Part shown: one piece after another, positions 1 to 13,711 of the stretch
Numbering within the stretch: the stretch's first letter is position 1
How the letters are laid out: every line of letters begins with the position of its first letter
Assembly: GCA_964019055.1 (NCBI GenBank)
Contig: OZ025210.1
Coordinates: 3,229,047-3,293,046, forward strand
DNA: 64,000 nt
Origin: Anthopleura xanthogrammica
Lineage: Eukaryota > Cnidaria > Anthozoa > Actiniaria > Actiniidae
Direction of reading: 5' to 3'
Program-made: the position numbers and the translations under genes
The notes under the pieces: model-generated
Told to the model about the DNA's origin: nothing
Seen by the model: the letters and a program-made list of their open reading frames with translations, nothing else
Databases searched by the model: none

Positions 1-60
1 CAGCAAATATAACGTCACAGGTTTGAATCCTGCCTGGAGTTCGGGATTTTTTTCCATGAA
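1..60 (+). repeat. tRNA-like SINE fragment (possible)
   Basis: The first 50 bases carry a B-box-like string, GGTTTGAATCC, as in tRNA-derived SINEs. It is cut by the window edge, and no full tRNA cloverleaf can be built from what remains. Confidence 0.25.
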
Positions 61-128
61 AAATGGAATAGCTTGATGACAAACAAATGTTTACATTAGC
101 AAACTAAATTGTTGTCCATCTAGCTTAC

Positions 129-3100
129 CTGGTTCTGCTAAACAAAATCTGTTGATTCCCTTGTACAAGTCAAATGAACCAACCACTTCTTTCTTGTTCT
201 CTAAGGAAAAGTTCTGTTGAGAAAGTATTTGAAATTACATGCATGCTTGATGTTGTTGTTTTACTAATAAAAATATACTGTGTGAAGGACATTGGTTTTG
301 AGACCATGTTTGTACCACATTAGTAATCTTGCATGCTGTCAGTAGTTCAATTGTCCCTTTCACAGTTCCCTGCACTAACTTGAAAGGTAGCCATGCCTTT
401 GCATCGAAGTGAGACGAACAGTGACCTTGCAATGATAGAGACCTTTTTTAACACCTTGGACACATTTATATTTCTCTATCATTACAAGCTCACCATTCAT
501 CTCGTTTTGATACAAAGGCATGGCTACCTTTCAAGCTAGTGCAGGGAACTGTGAAAGGGACTACAGATCACCACTTTCTATATATTGGTTCAATAATCAA
601 ACACAATGCATTCAACTGATGCTGCAAGGCTCAAGTTTGAATAATCCTTTGAAACTTTCTTGCAGCCTCGATTGAATGCTTTGTCTTTGACCAGTGAACC
701 GATGTATGGAAAATGGAAAATGGAAAATAGAATAATCAAACCCACAACCACAAGCCATGAACCAACTTTGCTTTACTATACTTTTCTGTTTCTCTTACCA
801 GGGTGATGGGATGAGATAAGCTGCATTTCAAGATAAACCCTGACTGTACAAACTCTAGTGAAGTCACGTCTGTATCAGTGATGTCGAACTCTATGGTCTT
901 GTTAGCCCAGCACCACATCTCATGGATAACAGATGCTAAGAATTAAAATAATAATAAATGAACAGTTTAACATAATACAGTAAGAACAAAAAATTAATGA
1001 AGAAAGGACACTCTTCCACATTTGGCAGATGACATCAGCAACCTTGCTCCATTCACTAATAAAGCACAGTTTTCGACCAATCAGCGCACGCCTACTATCC
1101 AAACTATATAATAGGCAGGAAATGACATCAAGCAAAATCCAGCAATATTACCTTTGTACTTTCCTGGCAGGACATTTTTGAAGATGAAAGTGGCTCCATT
1201 TTTGTCATCTTTGACCTGGATTAAAAAATGCCATGATGTGAGATACATCCATTAGATATACTGTAAATATAAGGATTTGAAATCTAAAACTTGTCAATAG
1301 TTCTTACAGGGACAACCATCTTGGCTTGATCTTGTTGGGCTGAAGGAGTGAGTGACATGGTAACTCCCTTGCAAACTCCACCTAAAATATTTGCAAAAAA
1401 AAAAATCAAGTTCAAATTAATTTTATACTTAAAGCTCAATGTCATAAAAAATCTTTGTGCGACGGGAACCTCATTAGACTCACCAATACATTTGACAGTT
1501 CCACTGACAGTTGCTCTGAACTGTTTGAATATAACATCCTTGACAGGTTCATTGGTTACTGTGATTTGCCTTTCTTTTGGTTTGAGGACCAGACCAGCAG
1601 CTACCTCAACACTTGTAACCACAGGCTTTTGGCAACAGAAGAACAAATATCAAGATTATTCACATCATTATTTTGGTGGCACTATCAACAATATTATTAT
1701 AATCATCTATAACAAGAATCATCATCGCCATCATCCGTATGATCATTGTCTTTATACTTCATCATTACCACTACTATCCACAGTCATCCATTGATCAACA
1801 TCATCATTATCACCATCACCATCACCATCATTAAAACAACACTACAGGCATTACTAGCACTACCAGTATCTTCATCATCATTAAAACATCATTATTATCA
1901 GTACTGTCATTACTATCACCATTAGTATCATCATCACCATCATTAAGACAACACTACAGGCATTACTAGCACCACCAGTATCATCATTGATCATCATTAA
2001 AACATCATTATTATCAGTACTGTCATTACTATCATCACTAGCATCATCATTGCGGTCATCATTATTATGATTATTAAATAATCAACATATATATTAATAA
2101 AAAAAGGCAAATCAAGCTATGAACAGAATACAATGCACATATATGTGTACTGGTTGCTTAGCAGCATAGGTCTGACGTCATGAGGTAACCTAGGTAACAA
2201 AACTAACCTGGATGGTATGTACTCCTGGTGGGACTTTAAAACAATAGGCTCCATTCTGGTCCACTTTAGCTGATGCCGAGCGAGTACTGATGGGTGCTCC
2301 CTCTGTTGTCATGATTACTTTCCTTCCACTCATCTGAAATTAATCACAACATTTCTCTTTACTGCAATTCTCAATATCCTGCAAACTCAGTAATTGCACG
2401 TTGCCTGTGGGAATTTGGTTTTTCGCTACCTTCAGCCAAAAAATACATAAGTTACTGACTGATTAGTTTTGCTCGATGACAGCGAAAATCCAATCTCACA
2501 AGAAGCCGTTGAAATGTCTGATTTCACCGAATATTGAGAATTGCGATAAATAGATCAACTTTCATATCTTTGGTAAATGCTTTGAAGTCTGTTAGCTAAG
2601 GCATACCTGTACTGTTCCAGGGGGGAAGACATCAATTACAAGTTTACCACACAAGTTGTACCTGTGAGTAAAATATTTATGGTGATCAAAAATAGACAAT
2701 AATATTATCCAAGGATATTTAACAGACCCCAGTGGCAGATCCGTGGAAGGGAGACAGAGGGGGTGGACTTTGTACCCTACTGTACTTCAAAGATAACCAA
2801 TACAAAATAATGGTTTTTTCCTTTGATTCTAAGTGGTGCACCCCTCTCTGGGTCTACTTTGTGCCCCTCACTAATTTTGGTTCAGTGTTTTTCTTGTGTG
2901 GATGCCCTTCCAATGCAGTGCCCCTCCCAGAAGAAAATCCTGGATCCGCCCTTGGAACCTTCTGAATTTGCCTCGCCAACCATAATAAAATGTCTCACTG
3001 CTATGCCATGCATGCTTTCCAATAATACCCTTGACATGTTTGTTTTAAAGTTAAACTCACCCTGAGGGTTTGATATCTGGCAGCTTGGGTGTGTTAGGAT

Positions 3101-6100
3101 TCACTTGTACAGTAAGCACTTCAAAGAAGTAGTCCTTCTTTGATGCCTGTAAAATTAAAATTAAAATATTTAAAAACCTCCAATCTTATTAAACTCTAAA
3201 ACAACCTCAAGGCTGATCTAAGTCAGGGTATGACTAACCCACAGAATTTAAATTTAACATCTTGTATTTTTTTGGAGAGAGGAAAACAGGAGAACCTCTG
3301 TGGAGAAAAACCCTCATATCAAGAGAGAGAGATTCCCAACAAAGTCTAGTCATATGTGATGATGAGTCCAGGAATTGAACCTGGGACCTCAGAGGTATTC
3401 TAATTTAGGAGGCGTGGGTAGAGCAGCAGTCTCACCAAGGCAACCCAGGTTTAATTCCCTGACTCAGTGTTGTATGTGAGTAGAGTTTCAAGTTGGTTCT
3501 CTCCTGTGCTTTGAGGGCTTTTCTGGGTTCTCTGGTTATTCCTCCATCCACAAAAATCAGCTTCTTAATTCCAATTCGGATGCAGTTGAAGAAGAATCCA
3601 CTATTAATTCTCTTTTATTTAAATTATTTCAAATTATTTATTCTTATCTGTTACCTGTATCTTGTATGTTCCAGTAGAGATGTTTTCCAAGACGTACATT
3701 CCTGCCTTACTCGTCTTGGTCTTCTCCACATCATTCACTGTAACAATAACATCTTCAATCCCTTGCCCTCCAACGGACAGCACTTTACCAACAACAGAAA
3801 AACCATGCACTTGGAATGGAGTCTAGAAGACAAGTAAAGACTTTCAACATAAAAACAGACTTCTTACAGTTGATGTTAATCATAATTGGAACAGCAAGCA
3901 AGGTCCTCCTCCATTTATCAAATTACTCACAGTATTCTATTGCTACTTACTTTTGGAAAACCCAGGAAATGTTACCCCATGAGCAGAGGTTATTATAGAC
4001 TCCTTTCATGTGATGGATGACAAAACAAAAGAATTTCAATTCTCCTGAGGATTGGAAACCTATTGTTTACTCCTCCAAATTGAGCTGCATTCCGACATGC
4101 TGCAAGGAGTCTATACTTCCTCTCTACAGTGCTGAACAAAGGAAAGAAAAATACCTCTGCAAGCAGGGTAAGACAATGGTACATAGTTGTGGCTATTGAT
4201 ATGTGCACAATGTTTAATATTTTTGTTGTGACTCACTTTCAAAACTACACTCTTGTAGTTTACACTAAAGGTTAGTTTCGTTGGTACGACATCAAAGGTG
4301 ATATGCTCTCCCTGGTAGAATGGAACCTAGAAATGTAAAAAAATAAAAATGCTTTTACTAAAGAATTATAATAAAGAATAGACCGAATTCATCTTGGTGC
4401 AATGTTTTCCCATTTCAGACAATGTGTCATTCCCTAGAGAATATGATTCTTTGTTTGAGTTGTGACCATATTCATGTGTCTTCTCATGCACAACTGTTAT
4501 ACAAAGAAATGATATGTACTAGGAAATGCTTCCCACATAAAAAAAACTGAAACCTACCAAAATGTAGTCTCCACTTGGTACACTTGGGAATACAAAGGAA
4601 CCATCTTGTCCTGAGTCAACCATACAGAGTGGAGACCCTTTGTCTATCTTGGACTGAACTTTTTTAAGAGTGCTGGGCAGGATTGGAGTGCAACCAGTCA
4701 TGGCCTTGGATAAATCATTTAGACAGAGTAAGTGATAATCTTAGAGTACCAGTAGATACATGTATTATTCTCATAAAAGGAGGGAAAGGAAAAATGGAAG
4801 GATTGGAAGTAAAGATGGAAAAAGGGAATGAGGGAGGACGAAAAGGATTAACAGAAGAAGGAAAAGAGGGGAAGGAGAGGGAGAAGGAGGGATGGAAGGA
4901 AGGACGCAATGAAACAACAAAGGAAAAAAAGGTAAGAAAGTAGAGGAATCTACTTAGAACCCAATCATTTTCTTAAATCATCTTATCATCATCTTACATT
5001 GTATTATTATTAATAATGAAAATACATGATATTTATACATACACGTATAGCATCGGTCGTAGAAAACAATAGGAACTGTACTCCTTTGATTGGTTGACCT
5101 TCATTTAACACATGACCCTTCAAGAAAACAATAGCATCCATGGTTAATTAGCATTATATAGATCATGTATATTTCATAAACCATTGGAGCAGTTTACACA
5201 TGAGTGGGAAACATACAGTACAGATTTATAGCACACACGGTACAACATGCCGTAACATTGAAATGGCTTCACATTGTCTTCCAGTAATTCATCCAATCAC
5301 AATGCACAGTTACAGTTACAGTAAGATACAGTATAATTAAAGTAACGGCTATGAATTTACTGTATTGTTGCCCACTCATACGAAAAATCCCAAATAATCC
5401 TTAATAGTGGCAATTTTTCAAAGGGTCCGAATAGTCCAAATAATTCATACTATTTCACTCTAAATAGTCCCAATTTTTCAAAGGGTCCAAAATTTGGACT
5501 ATTCAGGAGCAATTTAGGTCTATTTCGCAGTAAACCTACCTTGACATCATATCCAGACACTACCAGACTGTCTGACATTTCTGTTGTACTGTCTTTGACT
5601 GTCACAGATGATTCTTCCTGTTATGTAACAAATAGAAAGGGAATTAATGCAAGACCAATAGTTTGATATCTAGTAAATAAATTATTTCTGCAGACTTTAT
5701 GAGCTATTGGGCTTCCTGTGCCACAGGTATCCCAACAAGTCAGAAAAATCTAGTGTTGGCTAGAGGTAACTAGCATGATGGAACAGATGGAAAAAAGCCC
5801 AATTTTGACATTCTTAATGTCTGGATTATTTCATAATGTATGGATTATGAAAAAATGAATGAATGAATGAAAAAATGAAAATGAGACTACATGCGACCAA
5901 GGATAGGAGAACAACATTTTATTGCTAAGAAAAGCAGAATATTATAACTTTTATATGGTTTTATTAATCTAAATTGAATCATCACCCCACGGTACTCCTC
6001 TTTCTAATTCATGTCCAATTCATTAGACATAAACAGAGAACACAGGTAGCCCATTATCTTACTTTATCAAATGTCCAAGTGTTGTGAGATGCTTTCACTT

Positions 6101-8180
6101 GATATGTTCCTGGCATGACCTTAGTAAAAATGAACCTGAAAAAAATTTAAAGCAAGCCTGTAATGATGAGGAGGAAGATAAGGAGGGGGGGGGGGGGAGA
6201 TAAGAATGGAAGCAAGAATTGGAAATAGGTAGGAATAGGGGAACAAGGATTGAGATGAAGGTGCAGATGAGGGTTGGAATAATGTTAAAGTGCCTATAAC
6301 CCCTAACTCAATACTTTCAGTATTGATTCTACATGAAGTGAATAGTTGAATGGTAAAATATTTTTTATAAGATTTGAGTGATGCATCTTGGATATATCAA
6401 GGTTTATACTTCCAATATGTTAATGCTTTAAGAGGAATAGGAACATTTAGTTGATTATCATCCTGAACATTATCCTTGTTTACTGTTGTGTACTTACAGT
6501 CCAGCTTCTGCTGTGGTTGTTTTTCTCTCCACACCTAAAATCATCAAACATTTCTGTCATTTTTATTTTATTATTTCACACAAAACATTCATGTATATAT
6601 CCTTTGCTTACTACAAACCTTTATTGCTTAATGTAATTTCTACTCCAGATGGTCCTTCCTTACGACCTTTACTTAATACCTATAGCACAGTAAAACACAA
6701 TAAAGTTATGAATTAAAAGAGAGCAACCATTTAGACCTAACTGGTGCAGTACCTGACCCTGAATTTTGGCAAGGGTACCTCAATATTACTCATTGACCCT
6801 ATTATTGCCCAGCAAGAATGGTACTCTTGAGCTCTGGGCTCAGCAACCAAGTGTGATCATGCTCTTTATCTCTCGTAGGGATTATTGAATATTTATTTTA
6901 AACATTGTTGGCTGTAGTTCTGTACAACAGACCTTTCCACCCAGAGAAAAACCAGTGAATACAAAATTGATATCTTGTCCTTTACTGCACATGTCTGTGG
7001 TACCATCAATGTTCAGCTCAACACTACTAGGCTCTGAAATACACAACACATACAGATATGTATATAAATATACTGCACCACATATTAGAAAACTACTTTT
7101 CACAGCAATAAACTTCAAATTCAAATTTTATCAATAAAATAACCTGAAACAACCTCTGGGCTGATCTAAGTCAGGTCACAGCTAATTAACAGTTCAAACC
7201 CTGAAACAACATCTGGGCTGATCTACGTCAGGAGATGGTTAATTAACTCACAGATCAAATGGGAATTTAGCTTGTTGGGTTTTGTGGAGGGAGGAAAACT
7301 GGTTATTCAAGCAAATTTTATAACTTACCAAAGCTCCAACCTGAAGGTGGCTCAATCTTCAGGACGAAGGTTCCCTATGATGAACATAATATTCTCAATT
7401 ATTACAAAACTTTTGATTAGGAAGAAAGATTATTGTTTAAGGAAGAAAGGGGAGAGAGGAAGAACTGGATAATAAGTAAAAAAGGAAAACCCATATGAAA
7501 GAAAGGAAAAGAAAAACGTTGCTTTTGTAAAAAAAAATTCATAATAGATATTACAATATCCCAAACCCACGCCCATACCCTATATTTACCTTATCATATA
7601 GGGGGATTAGGAAATATCCATTATTTGGAGCACATTCTGTTTTATACTTCATAATTCCTTGCTTTGAGTATAATTTAACCTGAAAATTTAACAGCATTCA
7701 TTCAATTAATCAGCATAATTTCTTGAGTGTTAAGCAAGTCATGGTTGAGTAACCTAGCTGTAACCTGTAACCTGGAAGCAATCAAAAATATACTCTCGTG
7801 ATATCCAAATGATGAGAAGAACTAAATTAATATTTAAGAGAAGTAAAATCTTAAATAAAATGGCGTTTAAGTAGCAAAATTATAAGATATTGGATAAATT
7901 TATTCCCTATAAAAGATAACGATATTTAGAGTATAAAATTTCTACAGGTTTGTTCTCCGATATGATTATGACATCGTTCTTACATGTAGAGCTGATTAAG
8001 ACAGTGTAATTATTAGAAATCATAGCATTAATATCATACCTCAATTAGAGAGTAATTTATTTCCACATCGGACTGAACAAACCCTCCACATCCAACCACA
8101 TCTTGAGCGTCGACAAGAGAAGCCATCTTGAAAACTAACATCAGCAACACGTGCCCAATCTTGCTCAATTTTACAGCCAT
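129..8180 (-). CDS. NOMO: NOMO (nodal modulator / BOS complex subunit), N-terminal part, 20 exons, 3' end outside window
   Basis: NOMO is a large ER membrane glycoprotein with a lumenal stack of Ig-like/carboxypeptidase-regulatory-like folds; with nicalin and TMEM147 it forms the BOS complex at the multipass translocon. The ATG at 8180 opens a hydrophobic signal peptide followed by VGCGGFVQSDVEINYSLIE, which is nearly invariant in NOMO. Later matches include YKTECAPNNGYFLIPLYDK, GQDINFVFTGFS and KGINRFCLAEPG. Exons (coding, minus): 8040-8180, 7590-7679, 7329-7374, 6933-7033, 6619-6679, 6498-6534, 6063-6135, 5540-5617, 5043-5117, 4558-4704, 4237-4326, 3655-3822, 3061-3146, 2607-2661, 2208-2333, 1484-1625, 1308-1381, 1152-1215, 799-935, 129-213. 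All have GT/AG borders and consistent phase, giving about 625 codons, roughly half of the ~1200-residue family length. The C-terminal half with the membrane anchor lies left of base 1. Introns carry SINE and MITE copies. Identification is firm; individual borders could be off by a few bases. Confidence 0.93.
353..562. mobile_element. Foldback MITE in NOMO intron
   Basis: The arm at 353-446 (starting GTCCCTTTCACAGTTCCCTG) is the near-perfect reverse complement of about 470-562, with a short AT-rich loop. Arms are about 90 bp with a handful of mismatches. No ORF is present. It lies between the last two visible NOMO exons. Confidence 0.7.
1790..2065. repeat. CAT/ATC-rich minisatellite, period about 112 bp
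   Basis: Two copies of a unit containing ACAACACTACAGGCATTACT start near 1836 and 1948. They are embedded in CAT/ATC-rich DNA in the intron between NOMO exons 15 and 16. Confidence 0.65.
2729..2962. mobile_element. Short non-autonomous element with CAGTGGC-GATCC termini (hAT-like, tentative)
   Basis: The left end CAGTGGCAGATCC pairs with the right end GGATCCGCCCTTG as an imperfect terminal inverted repeat. The interior has GGGTG/CCCCT blocks. There is no coding capacity and no clear target duplication. The hAT assignment rests only on the terminal motif. Confidence 0.4.
3190..3405 (-). mobile_element. tRNA-derived SINE copy, reverse orientation
   Basis: The right end (about 3365-3390) holds the complement of a B box (CCAGGAATTGAACCTGGG). 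The left end carries the family tail AGGCTGATCTAAGTCAGGG. The same family recurs at 3410, 7141, 16085, 50650 and 51335. Confidence 0.6.
3408..3590 (+). mobile_element. tRNA-derived SINE copy, forward orientation
   Basis: The A-box-like GTGGGTAGAGCAG and B-box-like GGTTTAATTCCC lie at the head. They are followed by the family body with TGTATGTGAGTAGAGTTT and a TTCTCTGGTTxTTCCTCC tract. It sits head-to-head with the reverse copy to its left. Confidence 0.6.
3993..4120. mobile_element. MITE family B copy (TATAGACYCCTTGCA termini)
   Basis: It ends in ATAGACTCCTTTCATGT and its complement ACATGCTGCAAGGAGTCTAT. The interior (GACAAAACAAAAGAATTTCA, GATTGGAAACCTATTGT) matches the copy at 14757-14905. 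Confidence 0.6.
4378..4505. mobile_element. MITE family A copy, half element
   Basis: It carries CTTGGTGCAATGTTTTCCCA, ATGTGTCATTCCCTAGAGAA and the GTGTCTTCTCATGCACAACT block shared with copies at 20015, 41305 and 47325. Only one arm is present here. Confidence 0.6.
4770..4938. repeat. Purine-rich (GGAA/GGGAA) tract
   Basis: About 170 bp of almost pure G/A on the plus strand, in the NOMO intron just upstream of exon 10. Both strands give spurious ORFs. No unit is strictly repeated. Confidence 0.7.
7141..7320 (-). mobile_element. SINE tail units, reverse orientation, two in tandem
   Basis: Two copies of CCTGAAACAACxTCTGGGCTG-type tail sequence (near 7143 and 7200) are followed by a TTTTGTGGAGGGAGGAAAAC body fragment. 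The same 3' module is tandem at 50810-50925. Confidence 0.6.
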
Positions 8181-9151
8181 TGGTATCAAGAAGTAATAAA
8201 AAACTACCCTAGAACTATTAAATAGTAAATTTTCTATTAAAATACTAGTGTTATTTGAAATTAAAGTATTTTCTTCTAGGAAAATTAATACATTTTCTGG
8301 TGTAGTTTGGATGACAAAAGAGAGAGAATTAGAGAAGCAGTTGATTTGTGGCAGGCGTTCCTACTAATGACTAGAACCCAGTCTCTGTATTGTTCTATGA
8401 ACCTCCATACTGCGAGTGCCCGTTTTTTCATTGCGACCACCTCCTCGTAGCGACCAGCACAACAAAATCACATTATTCTTCATCAAAAATATATTTCAAA
8501 GTTTCATTAATTCCCTATTTCGAATTTTAGAGACATTTTTTGTTAGAAAACCCTCTCGATCTCAGTAAGGGAAAGCGCTTCTGAAATCAATAATTTTTGT
8601 TTGTCCTTTTAGAAGAAAATGAAAGAAAGTGAAAAAAGTTTATATGAAACGACAAATAAATGTGTGCTTATAATTTGTCAACCCTCTCAACCCTCTAAAA
8701 TAACAATGAGTTAATAGTTCTTTTAAAAGAGGTTAGACAGGTAGCCCGAGTAATACCATCGTTCACTCGGGCCACAATCTGCTATCCACGATAAAAATTT
8801 AAATCATAACACTACAAAATACGCTATACATTTTTATTATTTAAACTTTATTTCCACGAAATACACATTATGCCTACGACCTTTTACAAATACTGGTTAA
8901 ATACTGGCCATTAAATTCCTACTTTTAAAATTAAACAACTCTAAATTAAAATATCTGTCTTAGCACTTTTAAATAAACTTGTTCTTGGAAATAAAGAAAT
9001 TATGAATATGTACTCCGCTAGAAGAATCTTATATTCCTGTAAATATAAATGAGAATGATTATAGGAACTGCAAATTTAGATTTTTTGGCAGAAAAAAATT
9101 AAATCCCCCTTGTGGAGAATTTTTAGTAGATATTTATTTTTTGGGAAAAAT

Positions 9152-9187
<36 letters not shown>

Positions 9188-10124
9188 ACATATTGTTCTT
9201 GAATACTAGTTAAAATACTGCAAAAGCTTTTATACAAAAGCAAATTTTACCTTCAGTTGCATAAAATGTATTGTGTTAGTAAAACGAGGCATATAAAAGA
9301 GGAGGTGTGTTCCAAGGGGGTCATGGGTGTGGCCCAAAGGGGTACAGCCCCTTATTCACATATCCATTGGCCTCAAATGTTTATCAATTTTTTTTTACAA
9401 TACACTATGAACGAATCAACTTCACTAAAATAAATGTTTGTACCAGCAACATCATTCAAAATTTTTTTAAATTATCACTCGAATTAATTCAGAATTAACA
9501 TGAAATTATTGGGTTATTCAAGCTCAACTAAAACCTAAAATTAAGTTAAGAAACCTGGAATGGCACGATGAGAAACTAAATATCCAGTTTTCGGACTCAT
9601 TTCGAGAGTAAGTCAAAGCTAATACTAACCTAACGAGCTAACGTAACGTTTCTCACGATAAGTGACGTCATAATTGCTAGCGAATGGTACATCCTTTTCT
9701 ATTGGTTAATCTATGAAAAATCCTTATCAGCATTACTGATTCGTCGAACTTGAGGAATGTATTATTCCTGTAGTCCAATTGCATTTTTATGTTTAAAGTT
9801 TTAATATTTGAAGGTTTGTATTGGATAATGATGTCATGATTGTTTGGTATCAATTGACGTCAATTCCGGTCACGTGTCAAACTTTAACATAGTAATTGGA
9901 CACCTTTTAGCAGAAGAAAAGTTGAGATTGACACCAAACAATTATGATAGTTATGTTAACATTGGTACAGTGGCGCAGCGAGGGCGGCATCGAAATGTCA
10001 TTAATTCATGCGGGATTCCTGTGGATATGGCGAGAAAATGGCACATCCCCCCTGATCGAAACCTCGATACGCCGCTGTACTGATATTCTCTTCTAGTGAA
10101 TACTGCAAATTATTTAAAAGCTAC
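8181..10124. other. Intergenic: NOMO 5' side / filamin 3' side
   Basis: It lies between two genes that both read on the minus strand, so it should hold the NOMO promoter and the filamin 3' UTR. A (GA)n microsatellite lies at 9154-9185. I see no supported ORF, RNA gene or conserved block. Short ORFs at 9307-9498 and 9844-10083 have no recognisable protein features. Confidence 0.5.
9154..9185. repeat. (GA)n microsatellite
   Basis: A perfect GA dinucleotide run of 16 units. Confidence 0.9.
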
Positions 10125-11632
10125 TTAAAAGGATTGGTCTCTTGGTCTCGCCACCACGTTGTCATTTAATTCACTCAGAGCCTCGTATTCCTCCATTGTC
10201 TCTACCACATGAACCTCGTAAGGACTTCCTGGAATATGTTGGTCTGCCCACTTGATATTCACTGTATATCTACCAGGCTCGTTAGGATTATACCGCACAC
10301 CAATCCGTCGTTCCTTGGTGTGATCTCGGTACATCTCGACTTTGAAGGCACCTTTAGGTCCATGTATGCGAATCTTGAGGGTACCGGGTCCTGCGCCTTT
10401 GGTCTCCACGAGGAAGTTTCCTTGGAATGAATCCATAATGCCATTTTCGAGACCAGGACCATAGGCATAGACCTGACTTGGGTCTGGTTCCTGACCAACG
10501 CGTATCAGGAACGGACTGCCATAAACGACCCTTCTACCCCATGACACATGCATCTCATGCGTGCCGACCTCGGTGGGATATATCTGTAGGTCATAAGTAC
10601 CATCCTGGTTGTCATAGATCTTGACATCGCAGTCTTTAGTCGGTCCACAGCAGCGCACATATAATGGACCTTCACCTTGACCGTTGGTGTCAACCCAGAA
10701 TTTCATCCATTGGTTGACGTACGCACCATGTTCACTCATAGCTTCGCCCTGGACTTTACAGTGGCTTTTGGATGTTGAAAGTGAGTCGTGAACGTCGACT
10801 TTGAAGGGGCTGTGGAAAAATCAAAAAAGTCGGTGAGGACAAATGAGGGACACAGGAGCATCAGTAAAGTGGCCATCTCTAGATATGATTATCAAGACAG
10901 GTTTTGAGAGTTGGCTCAGGCGAGGCAAGATTCATTTACCTTACACACACACAAAAAACAACGACCACTAAATGGTGCTGACGGGGGGGGGGGGCCTAGG
11001 AGGGTTCTGGGGATATGTATGACTCCTTCCCAAGAGGATTTAAAATATACATGTGTTTTGACCTGGGGGAGGTGAAGGAAGAATGATTTGTTGAGGTTAA
11101 TAGGGAGAGACTCTACCACAGTTTAGAAGTTATATTCTTGCCCTCGCCCCTACAAAACTATTCGTAAATGGTTGGTACCTGTTTTTAATGTCATAGCCAT
11201 TCCAGAACATATGCATCTTGTATGCACCAGCACTTTCTGCTTTATAATAGCAGTTGTACATGTGGTTGCTGCGTTTTTGGATGTCCACATCTGTGGATCC
11301 GTTTATGCTGACCATCTTGCCTGTTAGTTCACCTTCACCTTGGACTTCACTCGCGTCAACTGTGAACTGGGATCGTTCTTCCACCAAACCTGAATTAGAA
11401 AAAATAAGGGATGAACTAAGGGACTTGGAATTGAAAGTAGATGAACTGGATAATACTGAATGAGGAACTGAAGTATGATATGATAATAGAATGCAGAAAA
11501 GACATCATCATCATCATCATCATCATCATCCCAGTCGCATTAATATCTTCATTGTCATCATCACAATCACAACGATCAATAACCATCATCTCCATCACCA
11601 TCACCATCATCTCCTTATTCATCATCATCATC

Positions 11633-11666
<34 letters not shown>

Positions 11667-11670
11667 CCAC

Positions 11671-11721
<51 letters not shown>

Positions 11722-13673
11722 CATCATCACCATCAGCATCATCAGCATCATCATCATCATCATTATCATCATCACCATCATCATCATCATCATCATCTCC
11801 TTCACCATCTTCATCAGCATCATTATCTTTTTCTTCATTATCACCATGATCACTATAATCTTCATGCATCACAATCATCATCAATATCATCATCTTTACC
11901 ACCATGATCACCATCACCATCATCATCATCATCATCTTCATCATCATCATAATTGTTATCAATCATCATCACTAGTTCAGATACAATAAAATAAATTATC
12001 AACCAACCTTTCTTTATTCCTGATCCTGACGCAACAACTCTATGTGCTTGTTGTTGAGCAGACATCCTTCCCTCTAGTATGTTAATGATGTAAGGTGATC
12101 CTTGAGTTGCTTGACCGTCGTAGTTCACGTACATCTTGTGTGCGCCTACAGTCTTGGGTACAAACCTAGGAAGACAAATGACAATACGTTATCAGTTCAG
12201 CCAGTTTTTCAGGGAATCAATGTATTATTTTGTTCACCTTTACTTTTAAGGCACAGACTCACGATGTTATTTTTCATGCGACGTTGCATGCGTGTCGCAA
12301 AAACTAGATCGCATGGTGTTAACTGCCCGTGCGACGTTGTGTGCGTCGTACGGGTGGTCACACGGTGCGATCTCTAATTTTTGCAACGTTACATGAAAAA
12401 TCGCATCGTGTCTCACTTGCATACTCCTTCACACAATTATTATTTCTTCCCATTCATCCATTCATTCATTCATTGATCCCCCCACACATCACCTTTACTC
12501 CCACATTCCCTTTTCCCACATATACAGAATCTCGCATATCCATTCCAAATCAATCCTATTTTTCCTTACCTTACGAAGTACTGGGTATTATCACGTCCTC
12601 TAGCAACAGCACAAGGCACAGCTTCGCCATGCGCATCATACACACTGGCATCAATCTGCTCCAAACGAGAGTTGACAGGTGCATTAACCTTTAAATCTAC
12701 TTCTTGGTAAGCTTCATATCGTTCAGTCTGTTCGTTGATCTCAACGTTAACACGCTGGTCGTTCACAACGTTCACAATAAAAGGCGCTCCCTCGACCAGC
12801 TCGTTGTTGTAACGAACAAATACCTGAGGAAGAAATATGGCACAATCTTAAGCCAAGACTCATGCAACACTGTGAATGTCAATGTAAGGCAAAAAAATAT
12901 CTAAAGAAAGAGCTGAAAAAGTTCTAATCCCTTAATTTTTTTATACTCAGACAACTCCAGATTTGGAACCTCTCCTTGTTTTTGTTTTGTTTTGTTTTGT
13001 TTTGTTTTGTTTTGTTTTGTTTTGTTTTGTTTTGTTTTGTTTTGTTTTGTTTTGTTTTGTTTTGTTTTGTTTTGTTTTGTTTTGTTTTGTTTTGTTTTGT
13101 TTTGTTTTGTTTTGTTTTGTTTTGTTTTGTTTTGTTTTGTTTTGTTTTGTTTTGTTTTGTTTTGTTTTGTTTTGTTTTGTTTTGTTTTGTTTTGTTTTGT
13201 TTTGTTTTGTTTTGTTTTGTTTTGTTTTGTTTTGTTTTGTTTTGTTTTGTTTTGTTTTGTTTTGTTTTGTTTTGTTTTGTTTTGTTTTGTTTTGTTTTGT
13301 TTTGTTTTGTTTTGTTTTGTTTTGTTTTGTTTTGTTTTGTTTTGTTTTGTTTTGTTTTGTTTTGTTTTGTTTTGTTTTGTTTTGTTTTGTTTTGTTTTGT
13401 TTTGTTTTGTTTTGTTTTGTTTTGTTTTGTTTTGTTTTGTTTTGTTTTGTTTTGTTTTGTTTTGTTTTGTTTTGTTTTGTTTTGTTTTGTTTTGTTTTGT
13501 TTTGTTTTGTTTTGTTTTGTTTTGTTTTGTTTTGTTTTGTTTTGTTTTGTTTTGTTTTGTTTTGTTTTGTTTTGTTTTGTTTTGTTTTGTTTTGTTTTGT
13601 TTTGTTTTGTTTTGTTTTGTTTTGTTTTGTTTTGTTTTGTTTTGTTTTGTTTTGTTTTGTTTTGTTTTGTTTC

Positions 13674-13711
<38 letters not shown>

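Noticed and set aside
3408..3470. Possible tRNA gene
   Set aside because: A- and B-box-like strings exist, but no acceptor stem or anticodon arm can be folded; the same body recurs in at least five places, so it is a SINE head.
11416..11989. Poly-His, poly-Ile, poly-Met and poly-Asp ORFs
   Set aside because: Products of the CAT microsatellite inside a filamin intron.
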